A stretch of DNA of 64,000 bases from Streptomyces antibioticus (GCF_002019855.1 NZ_CM007717.1:8379750-8443749); one strand, 5' to 3'. Shown: positions 44,669 to 53,463, counted from the first letter of the stretch. Made by a program: numbers and translations. The notes: generated by a model not told the origin, from the letters alone.

Positions 44669-44866
44669 TCACGGGCAGTGGATCACCATGAGCCGGGCCG
44701 AGACCGTCGCCAACGGCCTCCTGACCGCCTGCCCGCTGTTCACCGGCCGGCTCGACCTCGACGACTGCCCCGTACATCCTCCGCACGCGCACCTATAGTC
44801 GGAATCCAGCCACCGGTAAACGAACTCCTCTGCTGCAAAAGGCACTTCCGTAACGTCCGTGTGCAT
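44669..44866 (-). CDS. Possible small Cys-containing peptide
   Basis: A 65-codon frame beginning TDVTEVPFAAEEFVYRWLD, then DYRCACGGCTGQ and a Ser/Arg-rich tail. The acidic-aromatic start followed by CxCxxC looks more like a real peptide than a chance frame. There is only a weak ribosome-binding site. It precedes the CHAT operon on the same strand. It could be a zinc peptide or a small precursor. Confidence 0.35.
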   Translation of the reverse strand: MHTDVTEVPFAAEEFVYRWLDSDYRCACGGCTGQSSRSSRPVNSGQAVRRPLATVSARLMVIHCP

Positions 44867-44931
44867 GACATCTTGCGTCCATCACTTGTTTCGTACGACC
44901 CGGCCTGACCACCGGGTCCTCGGAGGACGCA

Positions 44932-46746
44932 TTGATACCCCACAGATCCAGCCGCCCTCGACGTACCCTCGTGCTGGCCGCCACACTCGGCGCGGCGCTC
45001 ACCTTCGGGGCCCCCGCCGCGCTCGCCGGCACCGACCCCGTCACCCCTTCCGGCTCCGCCGCCCCTGCCCCCGCCCCCGTGCCCGCCCCTGAGGCGGCGC
45101 CCGCTGCGCAGAGCGCGGCCTGGGTCGCCGGCACCCGCGCCTACCTCGTGATCACCGCCCCGGGCGACACCACGGCGGTCCGCAACGCGGTGACCGCCAA
45201 CGGCGGAACCGTCTTCCAGTACTACGACGCGATCGGCGTCATCACCGCCCACTCCGCGTCCGCGTCCTTCGCCGCCACGATGCGCGGTGTGAGCGGGGTC
45301 CAGCAGGTCGGCGCCACCCGTACCTCCGACGTCCCGGCGGACGCCTACAACCCGGCGCTGCCCGCCAACCCGGCGCAGTCCACGACCCCTTCGGGTGAGC
45401 CGGTCCGCGCCGACATGACCCAGATCAAGGCCGACCAGGCCTGGGCCGTCACCACGGGCTCCGCCTCCGTCAAGGTCGGCATCCTGGACACCGGTGTGGA
45501 CGACCAGCACCAGGACCTCGCGCCGAACTTCAACGCCGCGGACTCCGCGTCCTGCGCGTACGGCAAGCCGGACACCCGTACGGGCGCCTGGCGCGATGTC
45601 GGTACCCACGGCACGCATGTGGCCGGCACGGTCGCGGCCGCCAAGAACGGCAAGGGCGTCATCGGCGTGGCCCCGGGCGTGCGGATCTCCTCGGTCCGCA
45701 TCGCCGAGCCCGGCAGCTCGCTGTTCTTCGCCGAGAACACCATCTGCGGCTTCATGTGGGCGGGTGACCACGGCTTCAAGGTCACCAACAACAGCTACTA
45801 CACCGACCCGTGGCAGTTCAACTGCCCGGACAACGTCGACCAGGCCGCGATCATCGAGGGCGTCAGGCGTGCCCAGGAGTACGCGGAGGGCAAGGGCTCG
45901 CTCCAGGTCGCGGCGGCCGGGAATTCCAACATCGACCTGGCGAACAAGACCACCGACACCGAGAGCCCGAACGACTCGACGCCGGTGACCCGCACCATCA
46001 CCAACGCCTGCCTGGACATCCCGACCGAGCTCCCGGGCGTCGTCACGGTCTCGGCGATGGGCACGACCGCGAAGGCCTCGTACTCCAACTACGGCCTGAA
46101 CGTCATCGACGTCACGGCCCCGGGCGGTGACTCCACCGGCATCTACAGCACGCTGCCGGGCGGCAAGTACGGTTCCAAGAGCGGCACTTCGATGGCCTCG
46201 CCACACGTCGCCGGCGTGGCGGCGCTGCTGGCCAGCACCAACCCCGACATCACCCCGGCAGAGCTGCGCGACAAGCTGGCCACCCAGGCCAACGACATCG
46301 CCTGCCCGTCGGACAGCCGCTGCAAGGGCACCACGGCCAGGAACGGCTTCTTCGGCGAAGGCCAGGTCGACGCCCTCAAGGCCGTCGGCAGCACCCCGCA
46401 GCCCGGCAAGTACTTCGAGAACACGGCGGACTTCGCCATCGGCGACAACACCACGGTGGAGAGCCCGATCACCGTCAGCGGCGTGACCGGCAACGCCCCG
46501 GCCACCCTCAAGGTAGGGGTGAACATCGTGCACACCTACATCGGCGACCTGAAGGTCGACCTGATCGCCCCGGACGGCACCGCCTACACGCTCCACAACC
46601 GCTCGGGCGGCAGCACCGACAACATCAGCCAGATCTACACCGTCAACGCCTCCTCCGAGTCCGCCGACGGAACCTGGAAACTCCGCGTCAACGACAACGC
46701 CCGCGGCGACACCGGCAGGATCGACTCCTGGAACATCACGTTCTAA
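44932..46746 (+). CDS. Secreted S8 (subtilisin) serine protease with P/Homo B domain
   Basis: A 604-residue protease. A signal peptide (RRTLVLAATLGAALTFGAPAALAG) is followed by an Ala/Pro linker and an inhibitor-type propeptide (about 68-130). The catalytic domain has Asp186 (GILDTGVDD), His226 (GTHGTHVAG) and Ser420 (GTSMASPHVAG). The C-terminal P domain (about 510-604, SPITVSGV...WNITF) resembles those of kexin-like and Streptomyces subtilisins. The TTG start at 44932 follows GGAGGA at 4 bp. It is transcribed away from the CHAT operon. Confidence 0.92.
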   Translation: MIPHRSSRPRRTLVLAATLGAALTFGAPAALAGTDPVTPSGSAAPAPAPVPAPEAAPAAQSAAWVAGTRAYLVITAPGDTTAVRNAVTANGGTVFQYYDAIGVITAHSASASFAATMRGVSGVQQVGATRTSDVPADAYNPALPANPAQSTTPSGEPVRADMTQIKADQAWAVTTGSASVKVGILDTGVDDQHQDLAPNFNAADSASCAYGKPDTRTGAWRDVGTHGTHVAGTVAAAKNGKGVIGVAPGVRISSVRIAEPGSSLFFAENTICGFMWAGDHGFKVTNNSYYTDPWQFNCPDNVDQAAIIEGVRRAQEYAEGKGSLQVAAAGNSNIDLANKTTDTESPNDSTPVTRTITNACLDIPTELPGVVTVSAMGTTAKASYSNYGLNVIDVTAPGGDSTGIYSTLPGGKYGSKSGTSMASPHVAGVAALLASTNPDITPAELRDKLATQANDIACPSDSRCKGTTARNGFFGEGQVDALKAVGSTPQPGKYFENTADFAIGDNTTVESPITVSGVTGNAPATLKVGVNIVHTYIGDLKVDLIAPDGTAYTLHNRSGGSTDNISQIYTVNASSESADGTWKLRVNDNARGDTGRIDSWNITF

Positions 46747-46834
46747 AGGCGCGCTGGAACACGTCGGCGAGTCGGTCAACGACCACACCACAGTCCCGCT
46801 GAGTGGGTCACCGGGGAGCACTGCGACTGCGCCC

Positions 46835-47244
46835 CGGTGCCCTCCGCTGTGGGAGGCGATGAGTTCCTACTGGCCGACCGGTGACCAGCGGCCCGACGCC
46901 GGTCCGGCGGAGATCGCGTTCGCGCGGAACTGGCGGGACACGCCGAAGGTGGTGTTCTCCTCGACGCTCGACAAGGTCGGCTGGAACACCCGCCTGGTCA
47001 CCGGCGACGCGGTCGCCGAGGTCACCCGGCTCAAGGCGGAGGACGGCGGCCCGATGACCATCGGCGGTGGGCGGCCCTGCGTGCCGGGCTGATCGACGAG
47101 TACGTGATCGCCACCCATCCGGTCTTGGTGGGCGGCGGCACGCCGTTCTTCACCGTGGTGGACGGCTGGGTGAACCTGAACATGGTGGAGACATGGCCGT
47201 TTCCCGGCGGCGTGGTTCTGACCAGGTACGGGACGAGGCGCTGA
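46835..47244 (+). pseudogene. DHFR-fold reductase-like remnant
   Basis: The frame reads PLWEAMSSYWPTGDQRP, WRDTPKVVFSSTLDKVGWN and AEDGGPMTIGG. After a shift near 47068 it reads AALRAGLIDEYVIATHPVLVGGGTPFF to the end at 47244. This is the C-terminal two thirds of a RibD-C/DHFR-like protein similar to the intact one at 23068-23640. The N-terminus is missing and the GGA(xx)LA loop is damaged. Confidence 0.6.
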
Positions 47245-47263
47245 GCAGCTTTCCGCTGTCTCA

Positions 47264-47570
47264 CGGCTCATTCCTCGGTGGGGAGCCAGGTGCCGTGCAG
47301 GCCGAGGGGGACGCGGACGGGATACGGAGCCGGGCGACGGGGCCCTGGGCGGGATCGTCGCCGGGCAGGACGAGGAGCCAACTGGTGTCGTCGGTCCTGT
47401 CGGTGGTGAAGGTCAGCCAGTAGCCGTGGTCGCTGCGGCGCGTACCCGGCGTCGGAGCGAAGACGGATTCGCCGACGGACAGGTCACCGGCGTCCCAGGC
47501 CTGGACCGTGGTGCCTGTCGTGCGGACGTCGTGCTCCATGCCGTGACGCACCGGTCGGTTCCTGACCCGC
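47264..47570 (-). pseudogene. Carotenoid oxygenase C-terminal remnant
   Basis: The minus strand reads VQAWDAGDLSVGESVFAPTPG, DHGYWLTFTTDRTDDTSWL and LPGDDPAQGPVARLRIP. After a 1-nt shift it reads VRVPLGLHGTWLPTEE to TGA 47264. LHGTW carries the last iron-binding His of carotenoid-cleaving dioxygenases. The remaining propeller is absent. Confidence 0.6.
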
Positions 47571-47578
47571 GGGGATGG

Positions 47579-48064
47579 ATGCGACTCGACGGGGACCGCA
47601 CCAGCATCGCCCGCCACACGGTGCCCGCGTACCCCTTCGACCCGCCGGACCCGTCAGAGTTCCCCGACCGCCTGTACCCCCATCAAGCGGAGGCGGCGGT
47701 GGCAGCGCTCGCCATCATGGCCGAGGAGTGGCAGTCGGAGCCCGCACGCGAACGCTCCCGCCCCGACCGGGACGCCGTACCGGCGGGCGTCCGGACGCTA
47801 CTCGGCCGGTACGGCCGCACCGCCCACTACTGGACCAACGCGAGAGCCGCCGCCTCCGACCTGGCCCCGGAGCTCATCGCCATGGGCCTCCAAGGCACGG
47901 AGTCCCACGGCTTCCTCACCTCCGAAGTCGCTGCAGGGTGGGATCGGGGCGAGGTGCTCTGTCAGTGCCGTCTCGTACGCTCTGTTCCTGATCACGCAGG
48001 CGGATGCGGAGGTGACGCGAACGGGCGGCAACGCATGGAGTCACACAGGCCCGTATCAGCCTGA
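47579..48064 (+). CDS. Hypothetical protein or fragment
   Basis: The frame from ATG 47579 reads TSIARHTVPAYPFDPPDPSEF, HQAEAAVAALAIMAEEW and YGRTAHYWTNARAAASDLAPEL, which has natural composition up to about residue 120. The last 40 residues look like run-through. It may be an intact N-terminal part of a longer protein whose end is lost. No family recognised. Confidence 0.4.
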   Translation: MRLDGDRTSIARHTVPAYPFDPPDPSEFPDRLYPHQAEAAVAALAIMAEEWQSEPARERSRPDRDAVPAGVRTLLGRYGRTAHYWTNARAAASDLAPELIAMGLQGTESHGFLTSEVAAGWDRGEVLCQCRLVRSVPDHAGGCGGDANGRQRMESHRPVSA

Positions 48065-48441
48065 TCTGACGGCTGCGTTCCGGCAGGCTCAGGTGGACGA
48101 ACTGAAGGGGGACAACCGCGGCTTCGAGAGCCGGTCCGTCGAGGAGCTGTGGCAGGACACAGAGTGGCACGAGTACGTTTTCACCGGTGGCACCGGCACC
48201 GTGCTGGACTTTCCTCTCATGATCGAGGCCGGGGACAACGACGACGGGCCGTTCATGCGGCCGCTGACCGACGACGAGGTGCGCGCGTGGGCCCCTCACG
48301 GCCGGCCCACCTACGACGAGTGGGACGCCGCCCTCGACTCCGAGCGGTTGGATTTCCCGGGCCGCGCCCAGGGGAACTGCACAGTGCTGTACCGCGACGG
48401 GAGGCCCGTGCGATCGGCTACTGGGAGTCACCGCCGACTAG
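48012..48441 (+). pseudogene. Hypothetical protein with C-terminal indels
   Basis: The frame from 48012 reads LTAAFRQAQVDELKGDN, EELWQDTEWHEYVFTGGTG and YDEWDAALDSERLDFPG. In related Streptomyces proteins the end is YRDGRPVAIGYWGVTAD. Here the same bases need two single-nucleotide corrections near 48411 and 48428 to reach TAG 48438-48440. Without them it fuses to downstream sequence. Confidence 0.45.
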
Positions 48442-48550
48442 GGGGTGTAAGTCCTGGTCGCGTGAGTCTGGCCTGCGCAGGCGGCGTCGTTGCGCGCGTG
48501 GTGCTGTGCATGATCGGCGTGTCAACTCGTCGTAGAGGTAGGGAAGCGCC

Positions 48551-48892
48551 ATGCCGATCACCAACCAGCAGGTCGCGGGACACGTGTTTCTGCGGCCGAT
48601 GTATGACGATCCGTACTTCCCTGATCACCTGGTCGACGAGGGGAAGGCGATCCTGCTGCGGCTGTGTGAGCGCGTTGAGGCCGAACAGCCGTCGGATCTC
48701 CCAACCCTGTACGGGCTCACTCAGGCTGCGACCGAGGAATTCAACGCGCTGGGAAGGGAGTTCATGGCGACGGGCAGCGGGATCGAGACGGTCGCGCGCG
48801 AGTGGATCTGCGACGAGTTCTGTTTCGTCGCGTCGGCATACGGGTTCACGGACGCGGATGCGGAGGCGCTTACTGCCGGCCGGGACTGGTGA
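48551..48892 (+). CDS. DUF5713 family protein
   Basis: A 113-residue soluble helical protein. It reads QQVAGHVFLRPMYDDPYFPDHLVDEGKAILLRL and FNALGREFMATGSGIETVAREWICDEFCFVASAYGF in two conserved blocks, which fits DUF5713. The function is unknown. A TAGGGA site lies 7 bp before ATG 48551. Confidence 0.75.
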   Translation: MPITNQQVAGHVFLRPMYDDPYFPDHLVDEGKAILLRLCERVEAEQPSDLPTLYGLTQAATEEFNALGREFMATGSGIETVAREWICDEFCFVASAYGFTDADAEALTAGRDW

Positions 48893-48904
48893 ACGAGGAC
48901 GGGA

Positions 48905-49090
48905 AAGCCATCTCCGTCCATAGCCGTTGGTTGAGAGCTGCGATCAGCACGGTCGCCTCGCGGCGGACGGCGAGCTAGTCCTGTCGCGGGGCGAACGCAC
49001 GGTGCTTCACGAGGCGGTTGATCCCGTACCCGACCGCACAGAGCTCGCGGTAGCCGGCCGGGTCGAAATGCGGCGCGCAGGTCGCCGCGA
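48905..49090 (-). pseudogene. IS5-type transposase C-terminal remnant
   Basis: The minus strand reads GYGINRLVKHRAFAPRQD, then TAG, then in the same frame LAVRREATVLIAALNQRL. Intact relatives read GINRLKRHRAVATRYDKLAVRYEATVLVAAINEWL in this place. An amber codon thus replaces the Lys codon, and upstream sequence is lost. It belongs to a different element from the IS at 11064. Confidence 0.55.
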
Positions 49091-49239
49091 TTCTTGCGGG
49101 GTGCGTACGCCTCGTTCTCGTCTCCGCACGCACTCCTTGGACCACCCCACCAGGAGGAACCAGTGTCATACCCGCACCTGATCACCCCCGAAAAGAACTC
49201 GCCGAAGCGAAAAGGCTGTCGAGCCTCCCGCGTATCGTC

Positions 49240-49551
49240 GTGATCTGTGGCTCCACCCGCTTCGTGATCCAGATGAACGAGGCCGATCTGCGGGAGACGA
49301 AGGCCGGAAAGACTGTCGTCAAACCGGGGTGTGACATGAAGTCGCCGCATGTGCTTTGGTCCGATCCCGTCGAGGCCGAGGCGCTGAAGGTTCGACTCGA
49401 CGATCTGCACCGGGCGAAGATCCGGCTCGCTGATGAGGTGCTCGTGGTTGGCGACTACATCGGAGACAGCACCCGAGCCGAAATCGCCTACGCCCGGTCG
49501 CTGGGCAAGCCCCTGCGGTTCACGCACCCCGAAGTCGACCCTGACGCCTGA
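49240..49551 (+). CDS. Nucleoside 2-deoxyribosyltransferase-like protein
   Basis: A 103-residue protein from GTG 49240 (ICGSTRFVIQMNEADLRE, RLADEVLVVGDYIGDSTRAEIAYARSLGKPL). The G/CGSTRF start and the D(S)TxxEIxYA segment match small deoxyribosyltransferase-like proteins that bind nucleotides. A strong AGGAGGA site is at 49152-49158, but the GTG it serves (49163) opens a different 26-codon frame, while the conserved frame is open upstream to there. A 1-nt shift may therefore have removed the natural start. Confidence 0.65.
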   Translation: MICGSTRFVIQMNEADLRETKAGKTVVKPGCDMKSPHVLWSDPVEAEALKVRLDDLHRAKIRLADEVLVVGDYIGDSTRAEIAYARSLGKPLRFTHPEVDPDA

Positions 49552-49748
49552 CAGCGGGAGCCTGCGCTGCGCGGTGGCGGAGGTGGCGTGGCCGTCGCGG
49601 AGTACGGCCGTTTCGGCGCCGGACAGCTCGCTGTCAAAAGGCGGCGAGGCCGCAGGGTCGGGGGCGCGCGCCGACATGGTGGATTCTCCTGCCGTAGGGG
49701 CGGAGGTGCCCCGGCCGCCGCTGGCTGGGGCACCCCATGAGCTCGGGT

Positions 49749-51131
49749 TCAGCAACCGCCGGATGAGGGCGCCTGGCCGACGCCGGGTGTGGTCGGCGCG
49801 CCGATGCCGATCTGTACGAGAGGAGGCGCCGGGGTGCAGCAGCCCCCGTCGGCTGCCTGCTCGGCGGACGGGTCGTCGAAGAGGCCGGCGCCGCCGCACA
49901 CCCCCGTTTCGGGGAGGGTGAGTTCGACGCGGTCGGCGGAGTCGAGGTCACCGGCGATGGCGGCGGTGACGGAGCGGACCTGCTCGCATCCGGTCATGGC
50001 GAGGAAGGTGGGAGCACGGCCGTAGGACTTCATACCGACCAGGTAGATGCCGGGCTCGGGGTGGGAGAGCTCGCGATGGCCGTGCGGGTAGACGGTGCCG
50101 CAGGAGTGCTGGTTGGGGTCGATCAGGGGGGCCAGCTCGGTGGGCGCCTGGAGGCGGTCGTCCAGGCCGAGGCGGATCTCGGAGAGGAAGGAGAGATCCG
50201 GGCGCAGGCCGGTGAGGACGATGACTTCGTCGACGGGGTCGAGGCGTCGGCCGTCCTCGTCGACGAGGATGAGCCGTCCGTCGTCGGCCCGCTCGATCGC
50301 TTCGGTGCGGAAGCCGGTGACGGCGTCGGCGTGGCCGTCGTCGACGGCGGCCTTCGCCGCCAGGCCCAGGGCGCCACGGGCCGGCAACTGGTCGGCATCC
50401 CCGCCGCCGAACGTGGAACCGGAGATACCGCGGCGCAGCACCCACACTGCGTGCGTGGCCGGCTCGGTGCGGGAGGCCTCGGCGAGGGTGGCCAGTGCGG
50501 TGAAGGCGGAGGCGCCGGAGCCGATGACCGCGGTGCGCTTGCCGACGTAGCGGGCGCGCACGGCCGGGTCCTTGAGGTCGGGCACCCGGTAGGTGACGCG
50601 GTCGGCGGCGGCCTTCTCGCCGAGGGCGGGCAGTCCGCTGGCTCCGGCCGGGCTGGGGCTGGCCCAGGTGCCGGAGGCGTCGATGACGGCGCGCGCGAAG
50701 AGGCGCTCCTCGCGGCCGTCGGCGGTGGTGAGGTGCAGCACGAAGGGCTGGGTTTCGCGGTCGGCGTCGACGATGCGGTCGCGTCCGGCGCGGGAGACAC
50801 CGGTGACGCGCGCGCCGTAGCGGACGCGATCGCCCAGGGCGTCGGCCAGGGGCTGCAGGTAGAGCTCGGCCCAGTCGCCGCCCGAGGGATAGCCGGCGCC
50901 ATTCGGCTTGGTCCAGCCGGTGGGGGCGAGCAGCTTCTCGGCAGCCGGGTCGGTGAGCTCGCCCCAGGTGGAGAACAGGCGTACGTGGCTCCACTCGCGC
51001 ACCGCGGCCGCGGCGGCCGGTCCGGCCTCCAGGACCAGGGGGGTGATGCCGCGCTCGACAAGGTGGGCGGCTGCGGCCAGGCCGGCGGGGCCGGCTCCGA
51101 TGACGACGACGGGGAGCTGCTGCTCGCTCAT
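49749..51131 (-). CDS. FAD/NAD(P)-dependent flavoprotein of the arsenic island (ArsO-like)
   Basis: A 460-residue flavoprotein. FAD binding is VVVIGAGPAGLAAAAHLVERG (near residue 7) and NADPH binding is TAVIGSGASAFTALATL (near 195). LTGLRPDLSFL and GRAPTFLAMTGCEQVRSV follow. It resembles the flavin monooxygenases encoded in ars operons. The C-terminal tail has Cys412, Cys431-Cys432 and a terminal Cys460, a possible metalloid site (inference). It is the last gene of a minus-strand unit with the small Cys-rich gene at 51167. Confidence 0.85.
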   Translation of the reverse strand: MSEQQLPVVVIGAGPAGLAAAAHLVERGITPLVLEAGPAAAAAVREWSHVRLFSTWGELTDPAAEKLLAPTGWTKPNGAGYPSGGDWAELYLQPLADALGDRVRYGARVTGVSRAGRDRIVDADRETQPFVLHLTTADGREERLFARAVIDASGTWASPSPAGASGLPALGEKAAADRVTYRVPDLKDPAVRARYVGKRTAVIGSGASAFTALATLAEASRTEPATHAVWVLRRGISGSTFGGGDADQLPARGALGLAAKAAVDDGHADAVTGFRTEAIERADDGRLILVDEDGRRLDPVDEVIVLTGLRPDLSFLSEIRLGLDDRLQAPTELAPLIDPNQHSCGTVYPHGHRELSHPEPGIYLVGMKSYGRAPTFLAMTGCEQVRSVTAAIAGDLDSADRVELTLPETGVCGGAGLFDDPSAEQAADGGCCTPAPPLVQIGIGAPTTPGVGQAPSSGGC

Positions 51132-51166
51132 GGTGGTCGGTCTCCCTGAGTGTTGGTCGGGTCGGA

Positions 51167-51355
51167 CTAGCGGGCGAAGGTGAGCGCGGACTGGGCGCGC
51201 TGCCGGTGGGCCTCGGCCCGGCAGGAGGCGTCGCAGACCTGTGCGCAGCCGTCGCAGAAACGGATGCCGGCCAGGCGCCGGGCGGTGTGGTTGGCGGTGT
51301 GGCGGGCGAGGGCGGCGGTGAAAGCGGTGCGGATTCGAGTGGTCATGGCGGTCAC
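51167..51355 (-). CDS. Small Cys-rich protein of the arsenic island
   Basis: A 62-residue peptide. It reads RIRTAFTAALARHTANHTARRL and then FCDGCAQVCDASCRAEAH with four Cys in 14 residues, suitable for binding a metal or metalloid. GTG 51355 lies 4 bp after AAGGAG; ATG 51346 is an alternative. It is divergent from arsR and 35 bp before the flavoprotein. Confidence 0.7.
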   Translation of the reverse strand: MTAMTTRIRTAFTAALARHTANHTARRLAGIRFCDGCAQVCDASCRAEAHRQRAQSALTFAR

Positions 51356-51424
51356 GACGCTCCTTGTTTCGATGCCTGTCGATGTCCTTCGGCGTCTGGA
51401 GCTTGCCACCCGTATCGACGAGTG

Positions 51425-51444
51425 TCAACATAGACGCATGTCGA
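51425..51444. promoter_or_regulatory. ArsR-type operator
   Basis: TCAACAT-N6-ATGTCGA is an imperfect dyad (one mismatch) overlapping the arsR start at 51438. Similar TCGATG half-sites occur at 51370-51395. Confidence 0.5.
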
Positions 51445-51800
51445 AGTCAGAGGGAGCCGAACTGCCCGTCCTGGACACCGGGGCGGTGCCGTGCTGCCCG
51501 CCGATCGCGGCGGGCGAGCTGTCGCCGGCCGATGCGGAGAAGATGGCCGCCATGTTCAAGGCCCTGTCCGATCCCGTGCGGCTACGCCTCTTCTCCAAGG
51601 TCGCCTCGTATGCGGGCGGCGAGGCGTGCGTCTGCGACATCTCCGACGTCGGCGTCTCCCAGCCGACCGTTTCCCACCACCTGAAGAAGCTGCGCGAAGC
51701 CGGCCTGCTGACATCCGAGCGGCGCGGGACCTGGGTCTACTACCGGGTCGCCCCGTCCGTGGTCGCGGCGATGTCCGCCATGCTCGACCTGCGCACCTGA
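51438..51800 (+). CDS. arsR: ArsR family arsenic-type repressor
   Basis: A 120-residue winged-helix repressor: FKALSDPVRLRLFSKVAS, CVCDISDVGVSQPTVSHHLKKLREAGLL and WVYYRVAP. It has the ArsR Cys pair Cys64-Cys66 (ACVCDIS) at the helix that binds As(III), plus a Cys19-Cys20 pair near the N-terminus. It should repress the divergent flavoprotein/Cys-rich unit and itself until arsenite binds. Confidence 0.9.
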   Translation: MSKSEGAELPVLDTGAVPCCPPIAAGELSPADAEKMAAMFKALSDPVRLRLFSKVASYAGGEACVCDISDVGVSQPTVSHHLKKLREAGLLTSERRGTWVYYRVAPSVVAAMSAMLDLRT

Positions 51801-52254
51801 CCGAGAGCGACGGCAGGCATCCGGGTCGGCGCCTTGGCCGTCGACCGTCGCGGAGTCGGGGGTGCCCAGGTGACTGGGGCGGTGTGGCAGCGACCTGGGC
51901 GCCCGGGCCGTGGCCGACGCCGCCCAGCCCAGCGGCCGCGGCAGATTCCTCCCCGGCCCCGCTGACCGCGACGGCACGCCCGCCCGCACCGCCCTCTCTC
52001 ATATGCCGCACGGGTCCGATCACCAGGCGCGCTGCCCGGCGACGCGTCACGCGGGCGGGCTGCGTTACTCCACCGTGTGCAGTCGGCGCCTCTCGAAGAG
52101 GGAAAGAGAGGCTGAGGTGAGTCCCACGTGTCCTGTCAGGTACCGCCTGCCGCGCTCCGGGCGTTGAGGGCGGTGAAGCCGAGACCGGCACGGCGCACGT
52201 GGTGACCGGCGGCGAGGCCAGCCTGACCGCCGCAGGTCACCCGCGCGCTCCGTG
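51801..52254. other. No recognisable gene
   Basis: About 450 bp between arsR and the aquaporin 3' end. No frame or structure I can name. Confidence 0.45.
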
Positions 52255-52992
52255 TCATTCGGCGGACCGGCCATGCACGAAGACGAGCGCCACGAGCGCC
52301 AGACCGACGACCCCGCCCACGAGTTGGGCGCCGATGAACCCCGGCAGCGAGCCCGGCGCGATGCCCGCGAAGGTGTCGGTGAAGGCACGGCCGATGGTCA
52401 CGGCCGGGTTGGCGAACGACGTCGACGAGGTGAACCAGTACGCCGCGCCGATGTACGAGGCGACCGCGACGGGGGCGAACCGGAGTCGGTCGGTGCGGGC
52501 CAGGCCGAAGATGAGCAGGATCAGGCCGGCGGTGGCGACGACCTCGCCCAGCAGCAGGTGCCCGGCGGACCGGTCGTGGGTGGACCACTTCACCAGCGGT
52601 TCGCCGAACATCGCATCGGCCAGGATCGCGCCCGCGACGGCCCCGACGATCTGGGCCGGGACGTAGGCGGCCGCTTCCCGGACCGAAACGCCCGCGCCGC
52701 CGCGGCGGGCGGTGAACCACTCGGCCAGGGTGACGACGGGGTTGAAGTGCGCGCCGGAGACCGGACCGAACAGGGTGATCAGAACGCCGAGGCCGAAGAC
52801 GGTGGCCGTGGAGTTGGCCAGCAGTTGCAGGCCGACATCCTGGGTCAGCCCGGTGGCCTGGATACCGGAGCCGACCACCACCGCGACGAGGGCCGCCGTG
52901 CCTACCAGTTCAGCGGCGGCCCTGGCGATCAGCGGAGGAGTCTGGCGCAGGGTGGCCCCCGGGGCGGGCTGCAGCTCGATGTCCGCCGCCAT
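52255..52992 (-). CDS. MIP-family aquaglyceroporin, arsenic-associated (AqpS-like)
   Basis: A 245-residue channel with six membrane helices and the two NPA-type loops HFNPVVT and FANPAVT. The first motif is NPV instead of NPA. In ars operons of Sinorhizobium the aquaporin AqpS replaces a pump and lets arsenite leave after ArsC reduction. This locus has no Acr3 or ArsB, which fits that role. TTG 53040 with GAGGAG at 5 bp is an alternative start; ATG 52992 also has GAGGAG. The adjacent arsR lies upstream on the same strand. Confidence 0.88.
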   Translation of the reverse strand: MAADIELQPAPGATLRQTPPLIARAAAELVGTAALVAVVVGSGIQATGLTQDVGLQLLANSTATVFGLGVLITLFGPVSGAHFNPVVTLAEWFTARRGGAGVSVREAAAYVPAQIVGAVAGAILADAMFGEPLVKWSTHDRSAGHLLLGEVVATAGLILLIFGLARTDRLRFAPVAVASYIGAAYWFTSSTSFANPAVTIGRAFTDTFAGIAPGSLPGFIGAQLVGGVVGLALVALVFVHGRSAE

Positions 52993-53099
52993 GGCGGACT
53001 CCTCGGCTCGGTCGTGCTCGGTGGCCTCGGTAGCGGTCAACGGGACTCCTCGGTGCGTGCGGCTGGCGACGGGATGCGGCGGTGGACGGGCCCGGGGAT

Positions 53100-53414
53100 T
53101 CAGGGGCAGGACCGCTTGACGTTGTTCTCGGCCGTGGCCCGCGCGGTCTCCGCCAGGTCGGCGAACTGACCCGCGAGGGACGCGATGACGTCGGGCTTGA
53201 GCCGGTAGTAGGTGAACCGGCCGCAGGGCTCGGTCTCCAGGACCCCGGCCTCGCGCAGCACCTTCAGATGGTTGGACAGGTTGGTCTGCTTGGCCCCCGT
53301 CTCCTCGATCAGGTGCGTACTGCAAAGCGTCTCCCTGGCCAGCAAGGTGACGATCTGGAGGCGGAGCGGGTCGGCCAGAACCCGCAACAGATCAGTGTCG
53401 ACTGACGTCAGCAT
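53100..53414 (-). CDS. arsR: ArsR family repressor, second copy
   Basis: A 104-residue winged-helix repressor: LLRVLADPLRLQIVTLLARE, QTNLSNHLKVLREAGVL and FTYYRLKP. Cys31 in TLCSTHLIE and a C-terminal Cys103 could form the metalloid site, which differs from the CxC type at 51438. It is divergent from arsC, with three repeats of GGGCTGA between, and lies 108 bp upstream of the aquaporin on the same strand. Confidence 0.88.
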   Translation of the reverse strand: MLTSVDTDLLRVLADPLRLQIVTLLARETLCSTHLIEETGAKQTNLSNHLKVLREAGVLETEPCGRFTYYRLKPDVIASLAGQFADLAETARATAENNVKRSCP

Positions 53415-53463
53415 GGGCTGATACTCTCACATCACTCCGGGCTGATACCAGCCTGGGCTGAAC
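53415..53463. promoter_or_regulatory. Repeated ArsR2 operator half-sites
   Basis: GGGCTGATA at 53415 and 53439 and GGGCTGAAC at 53455. The first and third are part of CAGC-N4-GCTG dyads. They lie between the divergent arsR2 and arsC genes. Confidence 0.5.

Noticed and set aside
44740..46821. Long minus-strand frame opposite the S8 protease
   Set aside because: Gly/Val/Arg-rich shadow; the protease has all catalytic motifs and a signal peptide.
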